Below, piece after piece: positions 1 through 5,907 of a stretch of 6,298 nucleotides of DNA. Numbering within the stretch: the first letter of the stretch is position 1; each line of letters opens with the position of its first letter. This DNA comes from Burkholderiaceae bacterium (GTDB lineage: Bacteria > Pseudomonadota > Gammaproteobacteria > Burkholderiales > Burkholderiaceae_C). A model generated the notes under the pieces. It worked only from the letters and a program-made list of their open reading frames with translations. It had not been told where the DNA came from and ran no database searches. The DNA is taken from the NCBI GenBank assembly GCA_017853735.1, contig JAFMJA010000163.1:1-6298 (forward strand), read 5' to 3'. A program made the translations under genes and the position numbers.

Positions 1-122
1 TCATGATGCTGGCGGCGGGCCTGGGCAGCACGATTGAGGTGGAGGCCGATGGTGAGCGTGAACAGGAGGCCACGAGTGCTTTGCTGGCGCTGATCAACGA
101 TAAGTTTGGCGAGGGTGAATGA
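1..122 (+). CDS. ptsH: HPr phosphocarrier protein, C-terminal part (5' end outside window)
   Basis: HPr passes phosphate from Enzyme I to EIIA proteins in the cytoplasm. The window opens inside the gene: the first two bases finish an earlier codon and the reading then gives MMLAAGLGSTIEVEADG through to DKFGEGE and a TGA stop. The MMLAA...GS.IEVEA..G pattern and the closing ALLALINDKFGEGE are typical of the second half of HPr, including the last amphipathic helix. About 39 of the usual 85 to 90 residues are visible. The phosphorylated His15 and the regulatory Ser46 region lie just upstream of the window, so I cannot say whether they are intact. The gene sits 22 bases before ptsI in the same direction, the normal ptsHI order. 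The identification rests on a short piece, but the family pattern plus the neighbour make it secure. Confidence 0.93.
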   Translation, partial: MMLAAGLGSTIEVEADGEREQEATSALLALINDKFGEGE

Positions 123-131
123 AGATGGATC

Positions 132-135
132 GGAG
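132..135 (+). promoter_or_regulatory. Ribosome binding site that decides the ptsI start
   Basis: GGAG lies 9 bases before the ATG at 145. The open frame extends upstream through GTG (115) and TTG (106), but those overlap the end of ptsH and would add residues not expected in Enzyme I. The Shine-Dalgarno match therefore favours the ATG at 145. Confidence 0.7.
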
Positions 136-144
136 CAAGCGGCA

Positions 145-1917
145 ATGACCTTCTCCCTTCACGGCCTGGCTGTGGCGCCCGGTGTGGTGATCGGCCGCGC
201 GGTGCTGGTGGCCTCCAGCCGGGTCGATGTCGCGCACTACTTTATTGAACCGTCGCAGGTCGAGGGTGAAATTGAACGGGTACGTCGGGCGCGAAATGCG
301 GTGATGGATGAAATTCATCGGCTGCAGCAGACCATTGATCAACTCGGCCCGAAGGAGGCGCCGCATGAACTCAGGGCCTTGCTCGATGTTCACCTGATGC
401 TGCTGGAGGATGAAGAACTGGTTGCCGGCGTGAAGCAATGGATCAGCGGGCGGCTGTACAACGCAGAATGGGCGCTGACCTCGCAGCTGGAAGTGGTGGC
501 ACGTCAGTTTGATGAGATGGAGGATGAGTACCTGCGCGAGCGCAAGGCCGACCTGGAGCAGATCACCGAAAAAATCTTGCGTGCCATGCGGCAGCAGTCT
601 GATGCCCTAGCTGAAGCTGCAGGTGCTCGGCCTGCGCCGCTGATCGGGCGCGAACATGGCGATGAGCCGCAGGAGCCCCTGGTGCTCGTGGCTCATGAAT
701 TGTCGCCCTCGGACTTGCTGCATTTCAAGCAAGGTGTATTCGCCGGTTTTGTGACCGATGTGGGTGGCAAAACCTCGCACACTGCGATCGTGGCGCGCAG
801 CATGGACATTCCTGCTGTCGTGGGCGCCCGGCAGAGCAGCCAGCTCATTAACCAGGATGACTGGGTGATCATTGATGGCGATGCAGGGGTTGTCATCGTT
901 GACCCATCGCCCATCATCCTGGCTGAATATCGCTTCAAGCAACGCCAGAATGAACTCGATCGTGGCCGACTGGAGCGATTGCGCGATACCAGGGCAGTCA
1001 CCCTTGATGGCCAGGCGGTGGACTTGCTGGCCAATATTGAATTGCCAGAAGATGCCCCTGCTGCGTTACAGGCAGGGGCTGTGGGCGTTGGCCTTTTTCG
1101 AACTGAGTTCCTGTTCATGGGACGTCCGGCAGGCCACCTGCCCGACGAGGAAGAGCAGTACCAGGCCTATCGCATGGCTATCCAGGGCATGCAGGGACGT
1201 CCGGTCACGATACGCACGGTCGATGTGGGCGCTGACAAGCCCATGAGCGGCCATCAGGATGGATCACACCTGAATCCTGCGCTGGGCCTGCGGGCCATTC
1301 GATGGAGCCTGTCTGAGCCCGCCATGTTCGTGACCCAGTTGCGGGCCATTCTCCGGGCCGCTTCGCATGGGCCGGTATATATGCTGATTCCGATGCTGGC
1401 TCATCTTGGTGAGATACGTCAGACGGTGGCTCTGGTCGAGCAGGTCAGGGCCAGCCTGGCTCGTGAAGGTGTGCCGCATGGTCAAGTGCTTCTGGGCGCG
1501 ATGATTGAAATTCCGGCCGCAGCGCTGATGCTCAAGACCTTCCTCAAATATTTTGATTTCCTGTCATTGGGCACCAATGACCTGATTCAGTACACCTTGG
1601 CAATCGATCGCGCAGATCAGGCGGTGGCGCACCTGTATGACCCGCTGCACCCGGCAGTGCTGCGGCTGGTGGCAGACACCATTGCCGAATGCCGCGCCCA
1701 GGGCAAGAGCGTGAGCGTGTGCGGCGAAATGGCTGGCGACATCAGCATGACGCGCTTGTTGCTGGGACTGGGCTTGCGAAGTTTCTCCATGCATCCGGCA
1801 CAGATCCTGGCAGTCAAGCAGGAGATACTTCGCGCGGATACTGGCGAGCTGTCCGGATGGGCGCAAAACGTGCTAGCCCATGAGGAGCCAGCGCTGATCA
1901 TGTCTCAGCAGGAATGA
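145..1917 (+). CDS. ptsI: PTS Enzyme I (phosphoenolpyruvate-protein phosphotransferase)
   Basis: Enzyme I takes phosphate from phosphoenolpyruvate onto a histidine and hands it to HPr, the first step of the phosphotransferase system in the cytoplasm. From the ATG at 145 the protein has 590 residues, slightly longer than E. coli Enzyme I (575). The N-terminal HPr-interacting region covers about residues 5 to 150. The swivelling phosphohistidine domain contains GGKTSHTAIVARS, with H212 as the phosphorylated residue. The PEP-binding barrel holds GLFRTEF (R319), IRTVDVGADK (R357), the metal ligands E455 in GAMIEIP and D479 in LGTNDLIQYTLAIDR, and the proton-donor cysteine C526 in VCGEMAGD. All expected catalytic residues are present, so the enzyme should be active. 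It follows ptsH by 22 bases and is probably co-transcribed. In Burkholderiales this pair commonly works in a regulatory PTS with a mannose-type EIIA and HPr kinase; that role is inferred from the lineage, since neither partner is visible here. Confidence 0.97.
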   Translation: MTFSLHGLAVAPGVVIGRAVLVASSRVDVAHYFIEPSQVEGEIERVRRARNAVMDEIHRLQQTIDQLGPKEAPHELRALLDVHLMLLEDEELVAGVKQWISGRLYNAEWALTSQLEVVARQFDEMEDEYLRERKADLEQITEKILRAMRQQSDALAEAAGARPAPLIGREHGDEPQEPLVLVAHELSPSDLLHFKQGVFAGFVTDVGGKTSHTAIVARSMDIPAVVGARQSSQLINQDDWVIIDGDAGVVIVDPSPIILAEYRFKQRQNELDRGRLERLRDTRAVTLDGQAVDLLANIELPEDAPAALQAGAVGVGLFRTEFLFMGRPAGHLPDEEEQYQAYRMAIQGMQGRPVTIRTVDVGADKPMSGHQDGSHLNPALGLRAIRWSLSEPAMFVTQLRAILRAASHGPVYMLIPMLAHLGEIRQTVALVEQVRASLAREGVPHGQVLLGAMIEIPAAALMLKTFLKYFDFLSLGTNDLIQYTLAIDRADQAVAHLYDPLHPAVLRLVADTIAECRAQGKSVSVCGEMAGDISMTRLLLGLGLRSFSMHPAQILAVKQEILRADTGELSGWAQNVLAHEEPALIMSQQE

Positions 1918-2000
1918 ACAATTCTGTGCGTTGTATAAGGTGATCTAGGCCAGCTCTGACAGGCTGCCTGGCTTGAATTTCAACTATTTGAGGAGCTCGC
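1918..2000 (+). promoter_or_regulatory. Spacer between ptsI and the receptor gene; weak promoter candidate
   Basis: This 83-base stretch is the longest non-coding piece in the window. TATAAG at 1934-1939 matches five of six positions of a sigma-70 -10 box, but I find no good -35 about 17 bases upstream, so a promoter is only a possibility. AGGCCAG at 1947-1953 can pair with CTGGCTT at 1968-1974 (one G-U pair) around a 14-base loop. With no T-tract after it, this is not a convincing terminator. Read-through from ptsI cannot be excluded. The end of the spacer carries the receptor gene's ribosome binding site. Confidence 0.25.
1991..1995 (+). promoter_or_regulatory. Ribosome binding site of the Bug receptor gene
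   Basis: AGGAG lies 5 bases before the ATG at 2001, preceded by TTG. It is a strong Shine-Dalgarno sequence that fixes the start, which is also immediately followed by a good signal peptide. Confidence 0.75.
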
Positions 2001-2075
2001 ATGCGCAAGAGTGTCAAAGTATTTGTCCTGCCCCTGCTACTTGGGTGTTTGCTTGCCCTGTCAAGTGCCCATGCG
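2001..2075 (+). other. Signal peptide of the Bug receptor
   Basis: These 25 codons encode a basic N-terminus (R2, K3, K6), a leucine-rich core from about residue 8 to 20, and SSAHA with small residues at -3 and -1 before Q26. This fits signal peptidase I cleavage after A25 and export to the periplasm. LLGC at residues 13 to 16 loosely resembles a lipobox, but it lies inside the hydrophobic core and has leucine at -2, so lipidation at C16 is less likely. Confidence 0.8.
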
Positions 2076-2981
2076 CAATCTGACTACCCACGACAACCGA
2101 TCAAGATGGTGGTGGGCTTTGCCTCCGGCGGCATCTCCGATGTGCTGGCGCGCGCCATCGCTGCAAAAATGTCCAATACCATTGGACAAACCGTCTTTGT
2201 CGAAAACCGGCCCGGCGCGGGCACCACCATCGCCGGGGACCTGGTGGCCAAGGCGGTTCCCGATGGCTACACGATTTGGCTGCAGGACATTACCTCCCAC
2301 GCCATCAATGCCAGTTTGTATCCCAAACTTCCCTACGACTCCGTCAAGGACTTCACCCCCATTGCCTTGGTGGCCTCTACGCCATTGATGCTGGTCGTGC
2401 ACCCCAGCTCGTCGGCCAGAAGCGTGAAGGAACTGGCGGCGCTGATGAAATCGCAACCCGGCAAGTTCTCCTACGGGTCCTCCGGCAACGGCACCATCCT
2501 GCATCTTGCCGGCGAGATGTTCAAGACCAGCCAGGGTTTGGATGTGGTGCATATTCCCTACAAGGGCAGCAGCCCGGCCACGCAGGCCATTCTTGCCAAC
2601 GATGTCTCGTTTGTTTTTTCGACAATGCCCCCGGCGGTTGGCAATGCAAAGGCAGGCCGCCTGCGCGCGCTCGCAGTCACCACGCCCAAGCGGGTGACTG
2701 CCGCTCCTGATACACCGACCATGGGGGAGGCTGGCGTGGCCAATTTTGAGGTGGTGCTCTACAGCGGCATTTTGGGGCCCAAGGGCATGGATCCAGCGAT
2801 CGTGCGCAAGCTCAACGCCGAATTCGCCAAGGTGATTGCCAGCGAGGAAATCCGACGGGTGTATGAAAACCTGGGCGCAGAGCCGATCACCGAAACCCCG
2901 GAGGCATTTGCGGGCATGCTGCAAAAAGAAATTGCCAAGTTGGCGCCTGTGGTCAAGACCTCTGGCGCCAAAATTGAATAG
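2001..2981 (+). CDS. Bug/TctC-type solute-binding receptor, tripartite tricarboxylate transporter (TTT) family
   Basis: This is a secreted periplasmic binding protein of 326 residues, the usual length for Bug (Bordetella uptake gene) receptors. These bind small organic acids or related amides and present them to TctA/TctB-type membrane subunits. Residues 1 to 25 form a signal peptide (MRKSVK, a hydrophobic core, then AHA before QSDYP). Family hallmarks follow in order: IKMVVGFASGGISDVLAR with D47 in the ligand-contacting loop, VENRPGAGTTIAGD at 67-80, PDGYT at 87-91, FSYGSSGNGTILHLAGEMFK at about 156-175, HIPYKG at 184-189, PDTPTMGEAG at 236-245, and an ILGPKGMDP segment near 257-265. The ligand cannot be read from sequence. 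No tctA or tctB gene is in the window, so it is an orphan receptor here, as most Bug proteins in Burkholderiales are. The hydrolase gene starts 7 bases after its stop, which implies a shared transcript and possibly a shared substrate. Confidence 0.93.
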   Translation: MRKSVKVFVLPLLLGCLLALSSAHAQSDYPRQPIKMVVGFASGGISDVLARAIAAKMSNTIGQTVFVENRPGAGTTIAGDLVAKAVPDGYTIWLQDITSHAINASLYPKLPYDSVKDFTPIALVASTPLMLVVHPSSSARSVKELAALMKSQPGKFSYGSSGNGTILHLAGEMFKTSQGLDVVHIPYKGSSPATQAILANDVSFVFSTMPPAVGNAKAGRLRALAVTTPKRVTAAPDTPTMGEAGVANFEVVLYSGILGPKGMDPAIVRKLNAEFAKVIASEEIRRVYENLGAEPITETPEAFAGMLQKEIAKLAPVVKTSGAKIE

Positions 2982-2988
2982 GTCGGCC

Positions 2989-3900
2989 ATGTCAGACAAG
3001 CCCTTGCTGCCTCAGCATGATCGCTATGACTACATTCCATTGCCACAGCGGCGTGACTACCACTGGCCCAACAAAAAGCGACTGGCCTTTACGCTCACCA
3101 CCAATATCGAGTGGTTCGCGTTTGGGGCGGGCCTCGGCCATGATCCGGCCAAGACCGGTGAGCCACAGACGCACCGCAACTACGCCTGGCGCGACTACGG
3201 CAACCGTATAGGCATCTGGCGATTGTTCGAGTTGCTGGATGAACTTCAATTGCCTGCGGGGCACAACACCAACAGCCTGATCTACCACTATGCGCCGCAA
3301 ATCACCGAGGCCATTCGCAAGCGGGGTGATGAGGTTGTGGCGCACGGCAGGAGCAACGCAGAGAACTTGCGAGGCATGTGGCAGGCCGATGAAGAGCGCC
3401 TGTTGCGCGAAGTGACCGACACCATCACGCGGCATGAAGGCCGGCCGCCACAGGGCTGGATGGGTTCTGGTGCCTATGAGACACCACATACTCCGGACTT
3501 GCTTAAAGAGATCGGTTACAGCTACCTGATGGACTGGCCTATGGATGATCAGCCGGTCTGGATGAGGACGAAGCATGGGCCCTTGTTGTCCATTCCCTAT
3601 CCGATCGAGCTCAACGACTCCCAGCATGTCATTCACCGCAAAGGCGATGCCAGCAGTTTTTGCGACATGATTGTTCAGCAGTTTGATGAGATGGCAGAAC
3701 AATCAGAGCGTCATCCTCTGGTGATGAACGTCTCGATCCATCCCTATGTCTTTGGCCAGCCTTTTCGCTTGCGAATGTTGCGCCAGGCGCTCAGGCACTG
3801 TATCGAGCACCCCCTGGCCGATCGGGTCTGGTGGGTGCGTCCTTGCGACATCGCCAACTATTGCATGGGCTTGCCTGCCGGCACTATTCCCGGCAGTTGA
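2989..3900 (+). CDS. NodB-fold (polysaccharide deacetylase family) hydrolase, PuuE allantoinase / cyclic-imide-hydrolase-like
   Basis: The protein has 303 residues from the ATG at 2989, no signal peptide and no membrane segment, so it should be cytoplasmic. It carries the polysaccharide deacetylase (NodB homology) domain over about residues 30 to 290, but the closest pattern I recognise is that of PuuE, the metal-independent allantoinase, and cyclic imide hydrolases. Shared features are HWP before the first strand, LTTNIEWF where PuuE has VLNYEEG, DYGNRIGIWRLFELLDE at 69-85, DEVVAHG at 114-120 (H119), GWMGSGAYETPHTPDLLKEIGY at about 156-177, and VSIHPYVFGQPFRLRML at 248-264 (H251). The NodB catalytic motif TFDD is absent (residues 36-39 read LTTN), and the second histidine of HxxxH is missing (HGRSN). 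It probably hydrolyses a small cyclic amide, imide or related C-N bond rather than a polysaccharide; the substrate is unknown. A weak AGG 6 bases before the ATG suggests coupling to the receptor gene. A longer in-frame reading upstream would overlap the receptor gene and is rejected. Confidence 0.85.
   Translation: MSDKPLLPQHDRYDYIPLPQRRDYHWPNKKRLAFTLTTNIEWFAFGAGLGHDPAKTGEPQTHRNYAWRDYGNRIGIWRLFELLDELQLPAGHNTNSLIYHYAPQITEAIRKRGDEVVAHGRSNAENLRGMWQADEERLLREVTDTITRHEGRPPQGWMGSGAYETPHTPDLLKEIGYSYLMDWPMDDQPVWMRTKHGPLLSIPYPIELNDSQHVIHRKGDASSFCDMIVQQFDEMAEQSERHPLVMNVSIHPYVFGQPFRLRMLRQALRHCIEHPLADRVWWVRPCDIANYCMGLPAGTIPGS
3875..3896. terminator. Perfect 7-bp inverted repeat at the convergent gene ends (possible transcript end)
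   Basis: CTGCCGG at 3875-3881 pairs exactly with CCGGCAG at 3890-3896 around an 8-base loop. It lies in the last codons of the hydrolase gene, just before its TGA, and 17 bases from the lipA stop on the other strand. No T-tract follows on either strand, so it is not a standard intrinsic terminator. It could protect a 3' end or assist Rho-dependent termination. A smaller stem, CGCTG at 3908-3912 with CAGCG at 3921-3925, lies next to it. The function is inferred only from position. Confidence 0.3.
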
Positions 3901-3912
3901 CCGCTCACGCTG

Positions 3913-4905
3913 TCAGGCGCCAGCGGCTTTGGCTTGCTGGTCAGCGTGGTAGCTGGAGCGCACCAGCGCGCCTACCGCGGCATGCTTGAAGCCCATTGCG
4001 CTCGCTTGTTCCTCAAAAAATTTGAAAGTGTCAGGGTGCACATAGCGGCGTACCGGCAAATGGGCGCTGGAGGGGGCCAGGTATTGGCCAATGGTCAGCA
4101 TCTCGATACCGTGGGCACGCATGTCCTGCATGACAGCCAGAATTTCCTCGTCGGTTTCGCCCAGTCCGACCATCAGGCCGCTCTTGGTCGGCACCCGGGG
4201 GAATAAGGCCTTGAATTTCTTCAGCAGATTGAGGGAGAACTGGTAATCGCTGCCGGGACGCGCCTGCTTGTACAGGCGTGGCACGGTCTCCAGGTTGTGG
4301 TTCATGACATCGGGCGGCGCGGCTTTCAGGATCTCCAGCGCGCGGTCATCGCGGCCACGAAAGTCCGGAACCAACACCTCGATTTGAGTGCCCGGCGAGA
4401 GCCGACGTGTCTGACGGATGCATTCGACAAAATGTGCCGCTCCCCCATCACGCAAATCGTCCCGGTCAACGCTGGTGATCACCACATAGCTGAGCTTCAG
4501 CGCGGCGATGGTTCGCGCCAAGTTTTCGGGTTCATTCGAATCAAGCGGATCAGGACGACCGTGGCCGACATCACAAAAAGGGCAGCGCCGTGTGCATTTG
4601 TCGCCCATGATCATGAAGGTGGCGGTTCCCTGCCCAAAGCATTCCCCAATGTTGGGGCAGCTGGCTTCCTCGCACACCGTGACCAGCTTGTTGGCGCGCA
4701 GAATATTTTTGATTTCGTAAAAGCGCGTACTTGGTGAGCCGGCCTTGACCCTGATCCAGGCTGGCTTTTTCAGCACCTCGGCCGGCTCCACTTTCACTGG
4801 AATACGTGAAAGCTTGGCGGCGGCCTTTTGCTTGGCCTCTGGCTGGTAGTCCTGCGCCGACTGGGGCACACGGACAATATCGCCTGGAGAGTTGGCTTGG
4901 GTCAT
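3913..4905 (-). CDS. lipA: Lipoyl synthase
   Basis: LipA is a radical SAM enzyme that inserts two sulfur atoms into octanoyl groups bound to lipoyl domains (pyruvate and 2-oxoglutarate dehydrogenases, glycine cleavage H protein). The protein has 330 residues, close to E. coli LipA (321). The auxiliary-cluster motif is CEEASCPNIGEC (C78, C83, C89), the radical SAM cluster motif is CTRRCPFC (C104, C108, C111), and the closing RSSYHAD (316-322) supplies the serine ligand of the auxiliary cluster. Other hallmarks are TSVDRDDLRDGGA, VLVPDFRGR, NHNLETVPRLY, LMVGLGETDEE and the QYLAPS segment. All key residues are intact. Its ATG overlaps the lipB stop as ATGA. The nearest Shine-Dalgarno-like GAAGG is about 13 bases upstream, so translation probably depends on coupling to lipB. 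It is the last gene of the - strand operon and converges on the hydrolase gene 12 bases away. Confidence 0.98.
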   Translation of the reverse strand: MTQANSPGDIVRVPQSAQDYQPEAKQKAAAKLSRIPVKVEPAEVLKKPAWIRVKAGSPSTRFYEIKNILRANKLVTVCEEASCPNIGECFGQGTATFMIMGDKCTRRCPFCDVGHGRPDPLDSNEPENLARTIAALKLSYVVITSVDRDDLRDGGAAHFVECIRQTRRLSPGTQIEVLVPDFRGRDDRALEILKAAPPDVMNHNLETVPRLYKQARPGSDYQFSLNLLKKFKALFPRVPTKSGLMVGLGETDEEILAVMQDMRAHGIEMLTIGQYLAPSSAHLPVRRYVHPDTFKFFEEQASAMGFKHAAVGALVRSSYHADQQAKAAGA

Positions 4906-5627
4906 GGTGTCAGGTAGGCCTTCAGCTTCTGGCCCAATAGTTCAGCAACCTCTGCCCAATCGGCAGTCACACCGATTGTAGAAAGGTCCACGCTGGACAG
5001 CCCAGCATAGCCGCAAGGGTTGATCCGTGCATAGGGCTGCAGATCCATGGCCACATTCAACGCCAGGCCGTGGTAGGTGCAGTTGCGACTGACCTTGATG
5101 CCCAGAGCGGCGATTTTGCCCAGGCCGGTGAAGTCTGGCCCTAAAGCATCGGGGGCAGAGCCCTTGCGCTGCGCGGCCAGATCCGACCCCGCTTTTTTGG
5201 GGCGTTGTGGCAGCAGTGTATGGGAGGAGGGGTCATCCAGCCGCACATAAATGCCTGGCGCGCCAGAGACCCGATGGCCAGTCACGCGGTAATGGGCCAG
5301 AGTCTTTATCACCGCTTCCTCCAGTCGGTAGACGTATTCCTTGACAAAATAACCAGCCCGCCGTAGATCAAGCAGGGGGTAGGCCACCACCTGACCCGGG
5401 CCATGGTAGGTCACCTGGCCACCGCGGTCAGTGGCCACCACTGGAATGTCGGCTGGGCATAGCAAATGATCGGCGCGCCCAGCCAGGCCCTGGGTGAACA
5501 CGGGCGCATGTTCGCAAAGCCATAGCTCATCGCTGGTGTCTGAGCTGCGGGTTTGGGTGAATGCCTGCATGGCGGCATAGGTCGGCTCGTACTCCACCCG
5601 GCCCAGTTGACGCAAAACCAGGTGCAC
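4902..5627 (-). CDS. lipB: Octanoyltransferase (lipoyl/octanoyl-ACP:protein N-transferase)
   Basis: LipB transfers octanoate from acyl carrier protein to the lysine of lipoyl domains, making the LipA substrate in the cytoplasm. With the GTG start at 5627 the protein has 241 residues, against 213 in E. coli. Motifs are WLCEHAPVFTQGLAG, then RGGQVTYHGPGQVVAYPL from about residue 68, the catalytic lysine K171 in GLGKIAALG, YHGLALNV, and the catalytic cysteine C205 in NPCGY. The extra length lies mainly at about residues 130 to 165, a hydrophilic stretch between GAPGIYVRLDDP and GLGKIAALG. The GTG is chosen because homologues begin a few residues before RQLGRVEY and because it lies 4 bases past the DUF493 stop. 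The only SD-like AGG sits 3 bases before the GTG, which is close; TTG at 5615 or CTG at 5621 are alternatives. An ATG at 5684 would overlap DUF493 by about 50 bases and add atypical residues. Confidence 0.95.
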   Translation of the reverse strand: MHLVLRQLGRVEYEPTYAAMQAFTQTRSSDTSDELWLCEHAPVFTQGLAGRADHLLCPADIPVVATDRGGQVTYHGPGQVVAYPLLDLRRAGYFVKEYVYRLEEAVIKTLAHYRVTGHRVSGAPGIYVRLDDPSSHTLLPQRPKKAGSDLAAQRKGSAPDALGPDFTGLGKIAALGIKVSRNCTYHGLALNVAMDLQPYARINPCGYAGLSSVDLSTIGVTADWAEVAELLGQKLKAYLTP

Positions 5628-5631
5628 AGGC

Positions 5632-5907
5632 CTACAGGACCACTTTGACCATCGGGTGCGTGGACAGCGTGCGGTACAGCTCATCGAGCTGTTCGCGGCT
5701 GGTGGCATTGATGGTGATGGTCACGCCCAGATAGTTGCCGCCCTTGCTTTCACGCAACTCCACCGTGGCGGCGTCGAAGCCCGGATCAAAGGCGCGGGCC
5801 ACGGTGGTGATCGCATGCACAAAGCCGTCAACCTTGGCGCCCATCACCTTGATGGGAAAGCGACAAGGGTATTCAATCAGGGTGTCGGGATTGGCGCTGG
5901 GGTTCAT
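5632..5907 (-). CDS. ybeD: YbeD/DUF493 family protein
   Basis: This is a small protein of 91 residues; E. coli YbeD has 87. It shows the family layout: LIEYPCRFPIKVMG at the first strand, a helix around VDGFVHAITTVARAF, a central strand with KGGNYLGVTITINATS, a second helix REQLDELYRTLSTHP, and the closing MVKVVL. The fold is known to resemble ACT or ferredoxin-like regulatory domains. The biochemical role is not established; a link to lipoate metabolism is suggested only by its constant position next to lipB, seen here as in E. coli. The start is the ATG at 5907, not the in-frame ATG at 5937, because AGGAG sits 8 bases before it and the family begins there. The ATG shares one base with the stop of the upstream transaminase gene (TGATG), so translation is probably coupled. 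Confidence 0.92.
   Translation of the reverse strand: MNPSANPDTLIEYPCRFPIKVMGAKVDGFVHAITTVARAFDPGFDAATVELRESKGGNYLGVTITINATSREQLDELYRTLSTHPMVKVVL

Noticed and set aside
106..144. Upstream TTG (106) or GTG (115) as the ptsI start
   Set aside because: Both overlap the ptsH end and add residues without family support. The ATG at 145 has GGAG at proper spacing and begins directly with the conserved LHGLAVAPGVVIGRA stretch.
872..1246. 124-codon + strand open frame inside ptsI
   Set aside because: It is out of frame with an intact Enzyme I whose catalytic motifs continue across the region.
1947..1974. AGGCCAG/CTGGCTT stem as the ptsI terminator
   Set aside because: The stem is about 7 bp with a G-U pair and a 14-base loop, and no T-tract follows. 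It is too weak to call.
2001..2048. Lipoprotein signal (LLGC) in the receptor
   Set aside because: The cysteine is in the middle of the hydrophobic core with leucine at -2, and a clean AHA signal peptidase I site follows. Bug receptors are normally soluble periplasmic proteins.
2836..2988. N-terminal extension of the hydrolase to 2836
   Set aside because: It would overlap the receptor gene by about 145 bases, and its translation is an Arg/Lys-rich out-of-frame reading of that gene. The homologous domain begins after the ATG at 2989.
2061..2999. Long open frame (312 codons) on the - strand opposite the Bug receptor gene
   Set aside because: Its translation shows no family pattern and is rich in His, Gly and Arg, as expected from the complement of GC-rich coding DNA. 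The + strand product is a complete, recognisable receptor with a strong ribosome binding site.
2992..3702. 236-codon - strand open frame opposite the hydrolase gene
   Set aside because: It is a mirror of the well-supported + strand hydrolase, with no recognisable domain.
5187..5202. CCCC, T-run, GGGG pattern inside lipB, considered as a terminator or slippage site
   Set aside because: The stem is only 4 bp and the T-run sits in the loop. On the coding strand the A6 run is read as AAA AAA G, which is not the A AAA AAG phase needed for -1 frameshifting, and the lipB frame is intact through it.
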